From assembly GCA_900315155.1 (NCBI GenBank), contig OMYB01000011.1, positions 1 to 64,000 of the forward strand: a DNA stretch of 64,000 nucleotides, in the 5' to 3' direction. Below are positions 39,262 to 48,021 of this stretch, piece after piece. The notes under the pieces are model-generated. The model ran no database searches. It was not told the DNA's origin and saw nothing but the letters and a program-made list of their open reading frames with translations. Origin of the DNA: an uncultured Selenomonadales bacterium (GTDB lineage: Bacteria; Bacillota; Negativicutes; Selenomonadales; Selenomonadaceae). A program made the position numbers and the translations under genes. Positions within the stretch are counted from its first letter, which is position 1, and each line of letters opens with the position of its first letter.

Positions 39262-39615
39262 TGGTGGAGGTGAGGAGAATCGAACTCCTGTCCGAAGCAG
39301 ATGTCACACGAACTTCTCCGAGCGCAGCCAGATGATTTGCTTTAAGCGTTCAGGCGCCCATCGGCAGGCTCCGTCACACCGATCTCGATAAGAGTTCCCA
39401 GTCAGGCCTCCGAGAATTGGCCCTCAGGTATCCCACTGTTGTCCCCTTATCTCTCCCCGTGGGAGAAAGAAAGACAGGGGTCAGCCTTAAGCGGCTAAAG
39501 CGTAGTCTTCGTTAGCTTTTATATTTAATAAAAGTTTTCACCTTACTAACGGGTTGATGACCCCCCGGCTCGCTATTCATGCCCCAGTCTACCCCGTCGA
39601 GACCATTACACCCCC
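39262..39615 (-). ncRNA. ssrA: tmRNA
   Basis: A 354-nt tmRNA for rescue of stalled ribosomes. The acceptor stem pairs GGGGGTG (5' end at 39615) with CACCTCC before ACCA. The T-arm reads GGACAGGAGTTCGATTCTCC. The tag frame (39487-39516) begins at GCT and encodes ANEDYALAA, then TAA; the tag ends in the Ala-Ala recognised by ClpXP. Pseudoknot-rich sequence follows. Its promoter lies about 40 bp upstream, so the 5' end is presumably made by RNase P. Confidence 0.97.
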
Positions 39616-39654
39616 GAAAAGTACACAACTAGGTGTATCATGAATTGTGTAGAT

Positions 39655-39683
39655 ACTTTATCACAAAAAGGCGATTATGTCAA
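39655..39683 (-). promoter_or_regulatory. ssrA promoter
   Basis: Minus-strand TTGACA (39678-39683) and TAAAGT (39655-39660) are 17 bp apart, about 40 bp upstream of the mature tmRNA 5' end. Confidence 0.7.
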
Positions 39684-39772
39684 GAGAGTTTTTTGTAACA
39701 TTTCATACAGAATTATCTTCTCCCCCGTGCTATGATACACTCAGAACGGTTTATGATACGGAGGATTTTCTT

Positions 39773-40372
39773 ATGAGCATGTTTTTAGCACCGATTCACT
39801 CGTGGATGTTTGCCAAAATCCAGGCACAGGATGCGCTGACAGCACGCATGGCAAAGCTTGCCGTCGATAAGGGCTGGCTGACGCCAGAGGATGCAGGAGC
39901 CTTCATCCATGAGGAGACGAAGCCGCTGGCGGAGCTCGTCGGCGACGATATCCATGGCGGACTGTCTGCCCTCATCGATGCAGCGGAGGAACGCTATGCG
40001 ACGCTTGCCGGCCGCCTGCTGAACGGACACGACGACCGTCTCGACGACCTGAAGGCCGTTGCCTATGACTTTGGCAAGGAACACGCAGCCGAGCCGGACA
40101 GCCGTCCGCAGGACTGCTTTGATGCTATCCAGGACGTCTTACTCGATGGCATGCCTTGCGATGGTGTCAATCTCGTCACGGACAAGGTTCCCGAGCACTT
40201 CAGCTGGGAGCGCCGTTTTGACGTCCACGGCGACCGCTGGGCGGAAAATGGCCGCTCGGCGGAGGACTACAACACGCTTCGCCGTCAGATCATCGCCGGC
40301 ATCCTCGCGGATACGCGCTACGCCGTCATGACGAACGACGATCAGCACTACTCCCTCGTCTCTCAGGCATAA
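39773..40372 (+). CDS. Hypothetical protein, 199 aa
   Basis: A soluble protein of unknown family. It is acidic and helix-rich (MFLAPIHSWMFAKIQAQDAL, then GWLTPEDAGAFIHEETKPLA), with several Trp and Cys residues in the second half (DVLLDGMPCDGVNLVTD, SWERRFDVHGDRW). No signal peptide, membrane segment or catalytic motif was recognised. The ATG at 39773 is chosen because GGAGG lies eight bases upstream. It is monocistronic, divergent from ssrA, and ends at a strong terminator. Confidence 0.75.
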   Translation: MSMFLAPIHSWMFAKIQAQDALTARMAKLAVDKGWLTPEDAGAFIHEETKPLAELVGDDIHGGLSALIDAAEERYATLAGRLLNGHDDRLDDLKAVAYDFGKEHAAEPDSRPQDCFDAIQDVLLDGMPCDGVNLVTDKVPEHFSWERRFDVHGDRWAENGRSAEDYNTLRRQIIAGILADTRYAVMTNDDQHYSLVSQA

Positions 40373-40398
40373 CATTCCTGCCAATCCTATATAAAACG

Positions 40399-40428
40399 AA
40401 AAAAAGAGCCCTCGCGGGCTCTTTTTTT
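40399..40428. terminator. Bidirectional terminator
   Basis: Stem AAAAAAAGAGCCC/GGGCTCTTTTTTT with loop TCGC, between the 199-aa gene (+) and the UxaA-like gene (-). Confidence 0.93.
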
Positions 40429-40448
40429 CGTACGGTATCGGATACCAG

Positions 40449-41984
40449 TCACACAAAGCGGCAGACGTGGTCGACGGCGATGTCGGAGAAGCCGTAGGCT
40501 TCGGCCTTGGTGAGCTGGCCGTTCGCGATGGCCTGGAATTTCTGCAGGAGTTCCGCGCCCATTTCCTCGACCGTGGCCTCGCCGCGGATGATGCCGCTGA
40601 GGTCAACGTCCATATTATCGTCCAGCCAATTATAGGTATGCTCATTGGCCGTGACTTTGCAGACAGGCACGATGGCATTGCCCGTGGGCGTGCCGCGTCC
40701 CGTCGTGAAGAAGACGATGTTGCAGCCGGCCGCCACCATCGAAGTCACGGAGGAAATATCGTAGCCAGCCGTGTCCATGACGAGGGCGCCGCGCTGCGTC
40801 GGCCGCACGGCCTGCTCCAGCACCTCGTTGATGGGACGCGTGCCGCCCTTGCGGATACAGCCGAGGCTCTTTTCATCAATCGTTGACAGTCCGCCCGCCT
40901 TGTTGCCTGGTGTTGGCTGGCCTGCACGGCAATCCTGCCCCGCACCGAGCAGGTGCTGCTCGTAGGCCTCACAGACGCGGATAACCGCATCGTGCAGCGC
41001 CGGTGTAGCGGCCCGCCGCGCCAGCACGTGCTCGCCGCCGATCCACTCGATGGACTCGCTCATCATCGCCGTCGCGCCAAGGTCGACGAGGCGGTCGGAG
41101 AGATTGCCCACAGCCGGATTGGCCGCAATGCCCGATGTCGCATCGCTGCCGCCGCACTCGATGCCCAGCAGCAGCTCGCTGATGGGAAACTCTTCCTTTT
41201 GCTGTGCCCCGGCCTCGGCCGCCATGATGCGCGCCGCGCGCACAGCCTTCTCGATGGTCTTCAGCGTGCCGCCCTCCTCCTGGATGCCAAAGGAAACGAC
41301 CGGACGCTTTGTCAGCGCCTGCACCTTTTCGCGCAGTGCTTTATGCGGCACCGTCTCGCAGCCGAGTCCGATGATGACCACACCGTAGACGTTCGGATTC
41401 GTCGCAAAGCCCGTGAGCACCTTCTGCGACATGGCCGTATTGGCCGCCACATCACTGCAGCCCGTGTTGAATACGATATTCACCGCGCCGCGTACCTGGG
41501 AGGCCACGATGCGCGCCGTCTCACTGCCGCAGGCACAGGTCGGCAGGATAAGCACATGGTTGCGTACACCAGGCCGCCCCTCTGGCCGCCGATAGCCCCA
41601 GAAGGTCAACGGCTTTCCCTTTGGCTTCGACGCGAGCTCCGCCTGACGCGCATCCGCCGTTTTAGCAAACTCCGCGGCCGCCGCCGTGTCCTCACCGAGC
41701 AATTCCTCCGCGTAGGCACGCGGTACACTATGGATATTTTTATCCGACACCCAATGCCCGCGGGCAATCGGCGCCGTGGCCTCGCCGATAATTTCGCCAT
41801 ATTTATAGATACGGTCGCCCGGCTGCAAATCCACGAGGGCAATTTTGTGCCACTGCGGGATCTCCTCCTCTGCCGTCACGCCCGCCGTGCAGCCGCGCCA
41901 CGTCACCACATCTCCCTGCCGCGCCGCCTGCGTGCACGTCACCACATTATCGCGCTTATCCAAACACACTGCCTTGATTTCCAT
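40449..41984 (-). CDS. UxaA-family altronate/galactarate dehydratase-like
   Basis: A 511-residue protein with an N-terminal SAF domain (LVDLQPGDRIYKYGEIIGEA) and a C-terminal UxaA domain. The family motifs include GYRRPEGRPGVRNHVLILPT, FNTGCSDV, IIGLGCETVP, GIECGGSDATSGIAANPAVG and TTGRGTPTGNAIVP. The cysteines suggest an Fe-dependent sugar-acid dehydratase; the substrate (altronate, galactarate or another sugar acid) cannot be told. No uronate genes are near. The start at 41984 has GAAGGAGG six bases upstream. Confidence 0.88.
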   Translation of the reverse strand: MEIKAVCLDKRDNVVTCTQAARQGDVVTWRGCTAGVTAEEEIPQWHKIALVDLQPGDRIYKYGEIIGEATAPIARGHWVSDKNIHSVPRAYAEELLGEDTAAAAEFAKTADARQAELASKPKGKPLTFWGYRRPEGRPGVRNHVLILPTCACGSETARIVASQVRGAVNIVFNTGCSDVAANTAMSQKVLTGFATNPNVYGVVIIGLGCETVPHKALREKVQALTKRPVVSFGIQEEGGTLKTIEKAVRAARIMAAEAGAQQKEEFPISELLLGIECGGSDATSGIAANPAVGNLSDRLVDLGATAMMSESIEWIGGEHVLARRAATPALHDAVIRVCEAYEQHLLGAGQDCRAGQPTPGNKAGGLSTIDEKSLGCIRKGGTRPINEVLEQAVRPTQRGALVMDTAGYDISSVTSMVAAGCNIVFFTTGRGTPTGNAIVPVCKVTANEHTYNWLDDNMDVDLSGIIRGEATVEEMGAELLQKFQAIANGQLTKAEAYGFSDIAVDHVCRFV

Positions 41985-42088
41985 ACCCTGCCTCCTTCGA
42001 ATATAGATTACACATTCTACCTGTATATTTCGTCACTTGAACGTCTTGTCCTGCTAAAACAGAGAAACTCTCCTCGTTCTGACAAAAA

Positions 42089-42119
42089 ATGCCTGCACAA
42101 GACCAGCCTTGTACAGGCA
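42089..42119 (-). terminator. Terminator after maf
   Basis: A 12-bp stem TGCCTGTACAAG/CTTGTGCAGGCA (one mismatch) followed on the minus strand by TTTTTTG. Confidence 0.88.
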
Positions 42120-42138
42120 GACCACACGTATTGCCACA

Positions 42139-42699
42139 TTATAGCAGCTTGATACCCGCGCGCTCTGCCAAAACGTAGAGGGCGTGCAGAGGCAGGCCGA
42201 CGACGTTGGAGTACGAGCCGTCGATGCGCTCGATGTAGGCGGCGGCCCGACCTTGCACGGCGTAGGCACCAGCTTTATCCAGCGGTTCGCCCGTGGCGAC
42301 GTAGGACTCTATCTGGGCGGGTGTCATGGGTGAAAACGTCACCGTCGTGCTGACGGCGTCGGTATGGACCTGGCCATCACGCACCAGTGCCAGCCCCGTG
42401 ACGACCTCGTGACTGCGCCCCTGCATCTGCGTGAGCATCCGCGCCGCGTCCGCCGCGTCGCGCGGCTTGCCGAAAATCTGACCATCCACGGCCACGACCG
42501 TATCCGCACCCAGCACCACTTGCTGCGGATACTGCGCCGCTACTGCCAACGCCTTGGCCCGCGCGTTGACCACCACGAGCTCCGCCGGCGTCGCCGCCTG
42601 CTGGCACTCCTCCACCTCGCTCACAACCACCTGAAATGTTACGCCAATCTGCGCCAAAAGTTCCCGCCGCCGCGGCGACCCCGAAGCCAAAATCAACAT
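42139..42699 (-). CDS. maf: Maf-family nucleotide pyrophosphatase
   Basis: A 186-residue Maf protein (LILASGSPRRRELLAQIGVTF, VLGADTVVAVDGQIFGKPRD, GAYAVQGRAAAYIERIDGSY, VVGLPLHAL). It hydrolyses non-canonical or specific NTPs to the monophosphate and is linked to septum control in Bacillus. Length and motifs are complete. It is transcribed alone and ends at a terminator. Confidence 0.95.
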   Translation of the reverse strand: MLILASGSPRRRELLAQIGVTFQVVVSEVEECQQAATPAELVVVNARAKALAVAAQYPQQVVLGADTVVAVDGQIFGKPRDAADAARMLTQMQGRSHEVVTGLALVRDGQVHTDAVSTTVTFSPMTPAQIESYVATGEPLDKAGAYAVQGRAAAYIERIDGSYSNVVGLPLHALYVLAERAGIKLL

Positions 42700-42845
42700 T
42701 TCTCTATCTCCTTTACAATCATCTGGCAGCCGTTCTCGATTGCTCGCGTTATCCCCACACGCCTCACGGAAAACTATGCCTAATTTTGATTGAGATTTTC
42801 AGTATTGCAGTATCTATTGAAAATTAGCGCAAACAATATTTTGTA

Positions 42846-43748
42846 CTAGGCAACTGGTTTTGTACTTATTCTAGGGATTTCCTCCTGCGCAAACGCGATG
42901 AATTTCTTGACGGCGCGCGTATAGGGCTGCTGACGGCGCCAGGCGAGGATGGCGGTCTCTGCAAGCTCCGGTGCCAGCGGGCGCAGGGCGATTTTTGCCG
43001 GGTCGGCATAGGGCTGCGAGCCGAGCGCGATGATGGCGACGGCAAGGTGATGCGCGACGAGCATTGCCGCATTCGTGCTCAAATTGCTCGTAAAGGGGAT
43101 GTTGAGCGGCTGTTTCGCGCCTTGAAACCAGTTCATGACCTCGCTGTGCACGCTGAGACGCGACGGAAGGCAGAGTGGCAGGCCCGCGAGATCATCGACG
43201 GTGACGGCCTCCTTCGCCGCGAGCGGTGAGTCAGCTGGCAGCATGACGCCGTAAAGCTCTTTCCCCGGAAAACGCACGTAATTGTAAGTCTCCACGGCCA
43301 CAGGCTCGATGAACAGTGCGAGGTCGAGCAGGCCCTGGTCGATGCGTTGCCGCACGTCATCGGCGTTGCCCGTGTGAATCTGAAAATGCACCTGCGGATA
43401 GCGCGCGCGGAAACGACCGATGACCTCCGAGAGCGTCTGAAACGCGTGCAGCACGCCGCAGCCGATGGAGACCGTGCCCTCGATACGCTCGTCCTGCTCC
43501 GTCATCTCCTCGCGCGTGCGGTCGACGAGCTCGAGAATCTCCATCGCCCGTCGGCGGAACAGAATGCCTTCGTCCGTGAGCTGGATGCACCGTCCCGAGC
43601 GGTCGAACAGCTGCACGCCAAGCTCCTCCTCGAGCTCGGCAATCTGCCGCGACAGCGTCGGCTGCGTGATGTGCAGCACCTCCGCCGCCCGCGTGATCCC
43701 CTGCTCCCGCGCAATGGCGAGAAAATATTTGAGCACACGTAGTTCCAT
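42846..43748 (-). CDS. LysR-family transcriptional regulator
   Basis: A 300-residue LysR protein. The winged helix-turn-helix is at residues ~1-60 (GITRAAEVLHITQPTLSRQI), and the effector domain follows (GTVSIGCGVLHAFQTLSEVI). The ATG at 43748 is taken over one 11 codons upstream, as the family starts MELRVLKYFLAIA. It lies downstream of a damaged cupin gene; in related bacteria this LysR-cupin-flavodoxin set often forms one redox locus (from memory). Confidence 0.92.
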   Translation of the reverse strand: MELRVLKYFLAIAREQGITRAAEVLHITQPTLSRQIAELEEELGVQLFDRSGRCIQLTDEGILFRRRAMEILELVDRTREEMTEQDERIEGTVSIGCGVLHAFQTLSEVIGRFRARYPQVHFQIHTGNADDVRQRIDQGLLDLALFIEPVAVETYNYVRFPGKELYGVMLPADSPLAAKEAVTVDDLAGLPLCLPSRLSVHSEVMNWFQGAKQPLNIPFTSNLSTNAAMLVAHHLAVAIIALGSQPYADPAKIALRPLAPELAETAILAWRRQQPYTRAVKKFIAFAQEEIPRISTKPVA

Positions 43749-43794
43749 GTCTGTTCTTCCCTTCCTGTCGATTTCTTTCATCTTACCACAGACA

Positions 43795-43834
43795 AAAAAA
43801 TCCTGCGACAGAAAAATATTTCCGCTACAGGATT
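43795..43834 (-). terminator. Terminator after cupin gene
   Basis: Stem AAAATCCTG/CAGGATTTT with a long interior (TAGCG... TCG) and T-run TTTTTTTG on the minus strand. Confidence 0.75.
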
Positions 43835-43856
43835 TTCTACGTGTGACTGCACCAAT

Positions 43857-44159
43857 TTATTTGTTCACGGCTGCATACGCGGCCTCATCGACGGGCTCGA
43901 GCCATTCATTCGAGGTTTCCTCACCGTCGACCTCGATGGCGAGGTGTGCGAACCAACTGTCCGCCGCGCCGTGCCAATGGTTGCGGCAGCCGGGCTCGAA
44001 CGTCACGTTATGGATGACTACCTGACGGTCGGAAACAGCCGCGAGATAGCTTTGGCCATCGAAAAATTTGCCATACGGATTCTTTTCACCAATCGGAAAC
44101 ATAAGCTCTTGCTGAAACGCTGCCTTCCCCGCTTCGCTTTTTTCCGTGATCGTCGTCAT
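43857..44159 (-). pseudogene. Cupin-domain protein with internal in-frame deletion
   Basis: A 100-residue product. It starts like redox-locus cupins (FPIGEKNPYGKFFDGQSYL, HNVTFEPGCRNHWH) and jumps directly to the normal C-terminal end (GAADSWFAHLAIEVDGEE, EWLEPVDE). The central ~45 residues, including the metal-binding and PGDVV-type strands, are missing; the junction lies in the short repeat encoding HWH, which occurs twice in intact relatives. The frame is kept and a promoter is present, but the barrel cannot be complete. The ATG at 44159 is the likely start. Confidence 0.75.
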
Positions 44160-44217
44160 GTCAGTTTCCTTCTTCCTTCTGTCAAAAGTTGTCTTTTGTG
44201 TGCCTGTTGATGCTTTC

Positions 44218-44246
44218 ATTGTACGGCAGGCAACATGATATGTCGA
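44218..44246 (-). promoter_or_regulatory. Promoter of damaged cupin gene
   Basis: Minus-strand TCGACA (44241-44246) and TACAAT (44218-44223) are 17 bp apart. Confidence 0.6.
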
Positions 44247-44357
44247 ATACTTGATTGTATATAAAATTGCATAGAAAAAAAGCATGGAACAGAATCGCCC
44301 GCATCGACTGAATTTGTGCTAAGATGAGCGCGTACCGAGTACATGGAGGGATGATTG

Positions 44358-45119
44358 ATGGACGAGGAAATGATTGGTCATTGGAACGAAGACGCGCCGA
44401 ATTACGGGAGCATCATCGCGGACGAACTGGCAAGCTTCCGTGTGTCCGCCTGGCAGCAGCTGTTTCGGGAAAAGATGCCGGCGCATGCGGAGACCGTCTT
44501 GGACATAGGATGCGGGCCGGGGTTCCTCAGCATCGTCGTGGCGACGCTCGGATACCGGGTGACGGGTATCGACAGTTCGCCTGAGATGCTGAAGCTGGCA
44601 GAAAAGCATGCGCTTGCGCTCGGCCAACAAACGAAACAGATCGTGTGGCGGGAGCTGGATGTTGCGGACCTTGGCGAGGCGTTTCCACCGGCATCGTTCG
44701 ATGTCATCATGAGCCGGAACGTGACGTGGACGTTGCGCGATCCTGCGAAAACCTATCGCGATTGCTACCAGTTGCTGAAGCCAGGCGGGGCGCTCTTTGT
44801 CTTTGATGCCAATTGGCATCTGCCGCTGTTCGAGGCACATCTCCGAGCAGAAACGAAACGCCGCTACCAGCTCTGCATGGAACGGTACGGGGATGCCTAT
44901 GAAAGCAAGACGCCGATCCAGACGGAACTCGATGTCCGAAAGCTGCCGCTTTCCTCCATCCAGCGCCCGGAATGGGACGAACAGGCGTTGCGCGCCTGCG
45001 GCTTCCACGACATCGAGGTCCTCTCGGACATCACGCGTGAACTTTGGGATGAAAAAGAGAAACTGCTCTACGGCGCGACACCGCTTTTCGGCGTGTTTTC
45101 GAAAAAAGAAACATCATAG
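44358..45119 (+). CDS. SAM-dependent methyltransferase, class I
   Basis: A 253-residue enzyme with the SAM-binding motifs TVLDIGCGPGFLSIV (motif I), VTGIDSSPEML (acidic end) and FDVIMSRNVTWTL, then LKPGGALFVFDANW. The substrate is unknown. The ATG at 44358 has GGAGGG seven bases upstream; a TTG just before is less likely. It stands alone on the plus strand and is followed by a long GC-rich hairpin. Confidence 0.9.
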   Translation: MDEEMIGHWNEDAPNYGSIIADELASFRVSAWQQLFREKMPAHAETVLDIGCGPGFLSIVVATLGYRVTGIDSSPEMLKLAEKHALALGQQTKQIVWRELDVADLGEAFPPASFDVIMSRNVTWTLRDPAKTYRDCYQLLKPGGALFVFDANWHLPLFEAHLRAETKRRYQLCMERYGDAYESKTPIQTELDVRKLPLSSIQRPEWDEQALRACGFHDIEVLSDITRELWDEKEKLLYGATPLFGVFSKKETS

Positions 45120-45238
45120 GCCGAGCGTCGTCCCCCAGCCCGCTTCTTTTTGGACGCGACGGCGCGGAGCGGCTGCGCTTGCTTGAACAAGAACCGCCGG
45201 CGTTCGTCCACGACGGTTTCCCCCTCTCCTCCAAGAAC

Positions 45239-45282
45239 AGCACAGCCCTCACGATCCGAGGTTTCGTCGTGAGGGCTGTGCT
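45239..45282. terminator. Long hairpin between convergent genes
   Basis: A 16-bp near-perfect stem AGCACAGCCCTCACGA/TCGTGAGGGCTGTGCT lies between the methyltransferase and the FMN reductase gene. There is no clear T-run. The rest of 45120-45320 holds nothing recognisable. Confidence 0.5.
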
Positions 45283-45320
45283 TGTCATAGGGATCATTCT
45301 GTTGTTCGTGTACTGGCGGA

Positions 45321-45941
45321 TCAGCGGATAAAATGCGTCGGCTGCCATGGTTCTTTTTCCGGCAGGCCATATTTCTCCTTTCCGAGTGCAATGCTCTTCA
45401 GGAGGAATGTCATGTTGCGCGCGAGCGTGCGCATCGTCTGGAGGCCTTCGGCGTCTTTCGCCGCTTCCCCCGGCACGAGGCCGTGGACACTGTTCCAGTA
45501 TTGGCTCGCAGCGACAGGCATACCGGAGAGCGTGAAATACTTGTTGAGCTCGTCAAACGTCGCGGACGCGCCGCCGCGGCGGCAGACGACGACGGATGCG
45601 CCGACCTTCATCGTCTTGTCGAAATCCGTACTCCAGAACAATCGGTCGAGGCAAGCGACTGTCGTCGCATTCGCCGAGCCAACATATACAGGCGTCGCGA
45701 CGATGAGTCCGTCCGCTTCGGCGAATTTCTCTGCAATCTCATTCACGCCGTCATCGAACACGCATTTGCTACCGTGTGACTTGCAGTAATTGCAAGCTAC
45801 ACAGCCGCGGATGGCCTTCTGCCCGATCTGCACGACTTCTGTTTCGATGCCGAGCGCGTCAAACGTCTTCGTGAGTTCGGCAACAGCAATGCTCGTGTTG
45901 CCGTTCGGATGCGGAGAACCATTGATAATCAAAACTTTCAT
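45321..45941 (-). CDS. NAD(P)H-dependent FMN reductase, flavodoxin fold
   Basis: A 206-residue flavoprotein (MKVLIINGSPHPNGNTSIAV) with a CxxC pair (GCVACNYCKSHG), a flavin-binding ATPVYVGSANATTVACLDRL loop and a tail typical of iron-sulfur flavoprotein-like reductases. It is the third gene of a MarR-nitroreductase-reductase run (23 bp after the nitroreductase) and probably handles quinones or other electrophiles. Confidence 0.88.
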   Translation of the reverse strand: MKVLIINGSPHPNGNTSIAVAELTKTFDALGIETEVVQIGQKAIRGCVACNYCKSHGSKCVFDDGVNEIAEKFAEADGLIVATPVYVGSANATTVACLDRLFWSTDFDKTMKVGASVVVCRRGGASATFDELNKYFTLSGMPVAASQYWNSVHGLVPGEAAKDAEGLQTMRTLARNMTFLLKSIALGKEKYGLPEKEPWQPTHFIR

Positions 45942-45963
45942 GCTAAACTCCTCCTACCCATCG

Positions 45964-46674
45964 TCATTTCCAAATAACTGACTCAGAAAGCGGACGGCGG
46001 GTCTTGTCGCGGTGCGGGAGTTCGTCCCGGTAACCGAGTGCCAAGGTCACGGCCGCACTGTAATGTTCGGTGTCATAAAGCTTCAGCTCATCGCCCAGGA
46101 TGCGATCCAGCTCCTTGGGCTGGAATCCCTCGATGGCGCAGGAATCCACGCCGAGGAACGCTGCCGCCGTCATCATGTTCGCCATGACGATATAGGCCTG
46201 TTTCGCCGACCAATCAAAGGCGGCGCGTTCGGATTCCAGCGTGTTGAAGTCCTTGGTGGAGAACTGAGTATAGGCCTCCTGGAAGAAGTCATATACCTTG
46301 TCCGGAATCTGATGGATCTCCTTCAGCACATGATCGAGGTACGCCGAGCCGAACGTCACGTCCACCCGCTTGTTCGCGAGAAAGACGATGAAGTGGCTGG
46401 CATTGTCGAGAGGGTTCTGCGCGCCCCACGCAAACGGCTTCAGCTTCTGGCGCACCTCCATATCCGTCAGCACAATCATCTTCCACGGCTCGAATCCCAT
46501 GGAAGTAGGCGCGAGTCGCGCCGCCTCCAGGAGCGCATCGAACGTCTCCTGCGGGATTTTTGCGTTGGGGTCGAACTTCTTCGTCGCATAGCGGTACTTC
46601 AGCGCCCCCAAAACCTCAGCGGGCGAAAAATTCGGTTTTTCCGCATGTAGGGTAGCAATTGCGTTCGGGTTCAT
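45964..46674 (-). CDS. NfsB-like NAD(P)H nitroreductase
   Basis: A 236-residue nitroreductase with the FMN-binding ALKYRYATKKFD and EAARLAPTSMGFEPWKMIVL, plus GVDSCAIEGFQPKELDRIL. It reduces nitro compounds or quinones with FMN. It follows a MarR gene by 49 bp; that gap holds TGTGTATATGC, a candidate MarR site. The N-terminal extension before NFSPAEVL is longer than usual. Confidence 0.9.
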   Translation of the reverse strand: MNPNAIATLHAEKPNFSPAEVLGALKYRYATKKFDPNAKIPQETFDALLEAARLAPTSMGFEPWKMIVLTDMEVRQKLKPFAWGAQNPLDNASHFIVFLANKRVDVTFGSAYLDHVLKEIHQIPDKVYDFFQEAYTQFSTKDFNTLESERAAFDWSAKQAYIVMANMMTAAAFLGVDSCAIEGFQPKELDRILGDELKLYDTEHYSAAVTLALGYRDELPHRDKTRRPLSESVIWK

Positions 46675-46723
46675 GTCTCATCCATTCCTTTCAAAATATA
46701 ATTTGCATATACACATGAATATA

Positions 46724-47155
46724 TCACGCATGATCAAGCTGGTTTGCTGCGCGCCACATGTCAGCAGACAGCTGCTGATACGCTTCCTCGCCGATGACCG
46801 CCTTGCAGCGCTCGTGCAGGTTCTTGAGACAGGCGTCAATCCCCTCGGTTTTTTCCTTGCCAAAAGAAGTAATGCTCAGATGGACGGTTTTCCATTCCTG
46901 CTTTTTCTGGAGGATACCCTGCTTCACCAAAGCGTTCACGAAACGCGTGCAGGTCGATGGAGCGACATCAAGCTTCTCGCTCAGTTCGGAGATGGTGATG
47001 CCCGGATATTGGTTCACCACGATCAGGAGATACACATGGGGCGTTGCAATCTCCGTTTCGGCAAACACGTCATTCACAATGCGCCGGAGCACGTTGGCCA
47101 GGCGATTGGCCGTAAAAAAGAGGCACGTGCTGAGCGTGGTTTCGTTGGCTTCCAT
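46724..47155 (-). CDS. MarR-family regulator
   Basis: A 143-residue MarR protein with the winged helix (ITISELSEKLDVAPSTCTRF, VNALVKQGILQKKQEWKTVH). It probably senses electrophiles and represses the nitroreductase/reductase pair. The ATG at 47155 has AGGTGAGG close upstream. A CATATGTATATACAG palindromic stretch lies just upstream of the gene (about 47175), consistent with autoregulation. Confidence 0.88.
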   Translation of the reverse strand: MEANETTLSTCLFFTANRLANVLRRIVNDVFAETEIATPHVYLLIVVNQYPGITISELSEKLDVAPSTCTRFVNALVKQGILQKKQEWKTVHLSITSFGKEKTEGIDACLKNLHERCKAVIGEEAYQQLSADMWRAANQLDHA

Positions 47156-47252
47156 CGGATTCCTCACCTTTCTCATCTGTATATACATATGATAACATTG
47201 ATACAGTCCCATGTCAATCCTCTTTTTTTTGAGAAAATCTCTCAGACTCAAC

Positions 47253-47291
47253 AAGAGGACCTCGTGCACCATTCATGCACGAGGCCCTCTT
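47253..47291 (-). terminator. Hairpin after FMN reductase gene
   Basis: Stem AAGAGGACCTCGTGCA/TGCACGAGGCCCTCTT (one mismatch) with a 7-base loop; weak T-run on the minus strand. Confidence 0.7.
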
Positions 47292-47319
47292 ATTGCTAAA
47301 ATGAAATTCTATTACAATC

Positions 47320-48000
47320 TCAGAGATTCGCGCCAATCTGCCGTGCCTGCTCGGGGAACTGCGAGCTCTCGACGAGCGAACGCGCGCCGCAACCCGTGCC
47401 GAGCACCATGCCGACGTCCGTCCACTCCATGTACTCGCAAAGGCGCTTGTACGTCACCGTCAGAACGTCCATGGCGTGGCTGCCGCTGTCGTAGCACGTC
47501 GCGATCAACATGGATTTCTTGTGATGCAGCCGCTCCGTGCGCGAGTAAAAACGATCCACGATGGTCTTGAGCTGCGCCGACATCGTCCAGTAGTAGAGCG
47601 GCGTGACGAGCACGAGGAGGTCGGCGTCGAGCATCTTCGGCATCAGCGTATTCTCGATGTCGTCCGTATAGATGCACGGCCCGTCCATGTGGCAGGCATC
47701 ACAGCCCGCGCAGGGATGCGTGTCAGCTTTCGCCGCATCAAAGACAAATACGTCATGACCGGCACCCCGTGCCCCCTCAACGAACGCCTGCGAAATATAC
47801 TTTGAGGTTGAGTCTCCATCCGCATGTGGACTACTATTGATAACGACAATTTTCATGTTCTTCCCTCCTGAAATACTGCCCTGCTCCGGGACAGCGGCCG
47901 TGGTAGTTGTCCCTCCTATCAGCGATGGCAGGCCGCAACCGCTCAAGAACACGGTCAGCGCTCCCATCCCGCTGAGCTGCAAAAATTCCCTGCGATTCAT
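47320..48000 (-). CDS. Flavodoxin-like FMN reductase with lipoprotein-type leader
   Basis: A 226-residue frame. Residues 1-48 are a twin-arginine/lipobox leader (MNRREFLQLSGMGALTVFLS, then GC). From M49 a complete NADPH-dependent FMN reductase begins (MKIVVINSSPHADGDSTSKY, with CAGCDACHMDGPC). Both starts have strong sites: AGGAGGGG before 48000 and AGGAGGG before 47856. The inner site is translated as SGGKN in the long form. This looks like a leader from one gene joined in frame to another, giving exported and cytoplasmic forms if both are used. Downstream of the 96-aa gene by 21 bp. Confidence 0.8.
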   Translation of the reverse strand: MNRREFLQLSGMGALTVFLSGCGLPSLIGGTTTTAAVPEQGSISGGKNMKIVVINSSPHADGDSTSKYISQAFVEGARGAGHDVFVFDAAKADTHPCAGCDACHMDGPCIYTDDIENTLMPKMLDADLLVLVTPLYYWTMSAQLKTIVDRFYSRTERLHHKKSMLIATCYDSGSHAMDVLTVTYKRLCEYMEWTDVGMVLGTGCGARSLVESSQFPEQARQIGANL

Positions 48001-48021
48001 AGCTCTGCCCCTCCTGTATAC

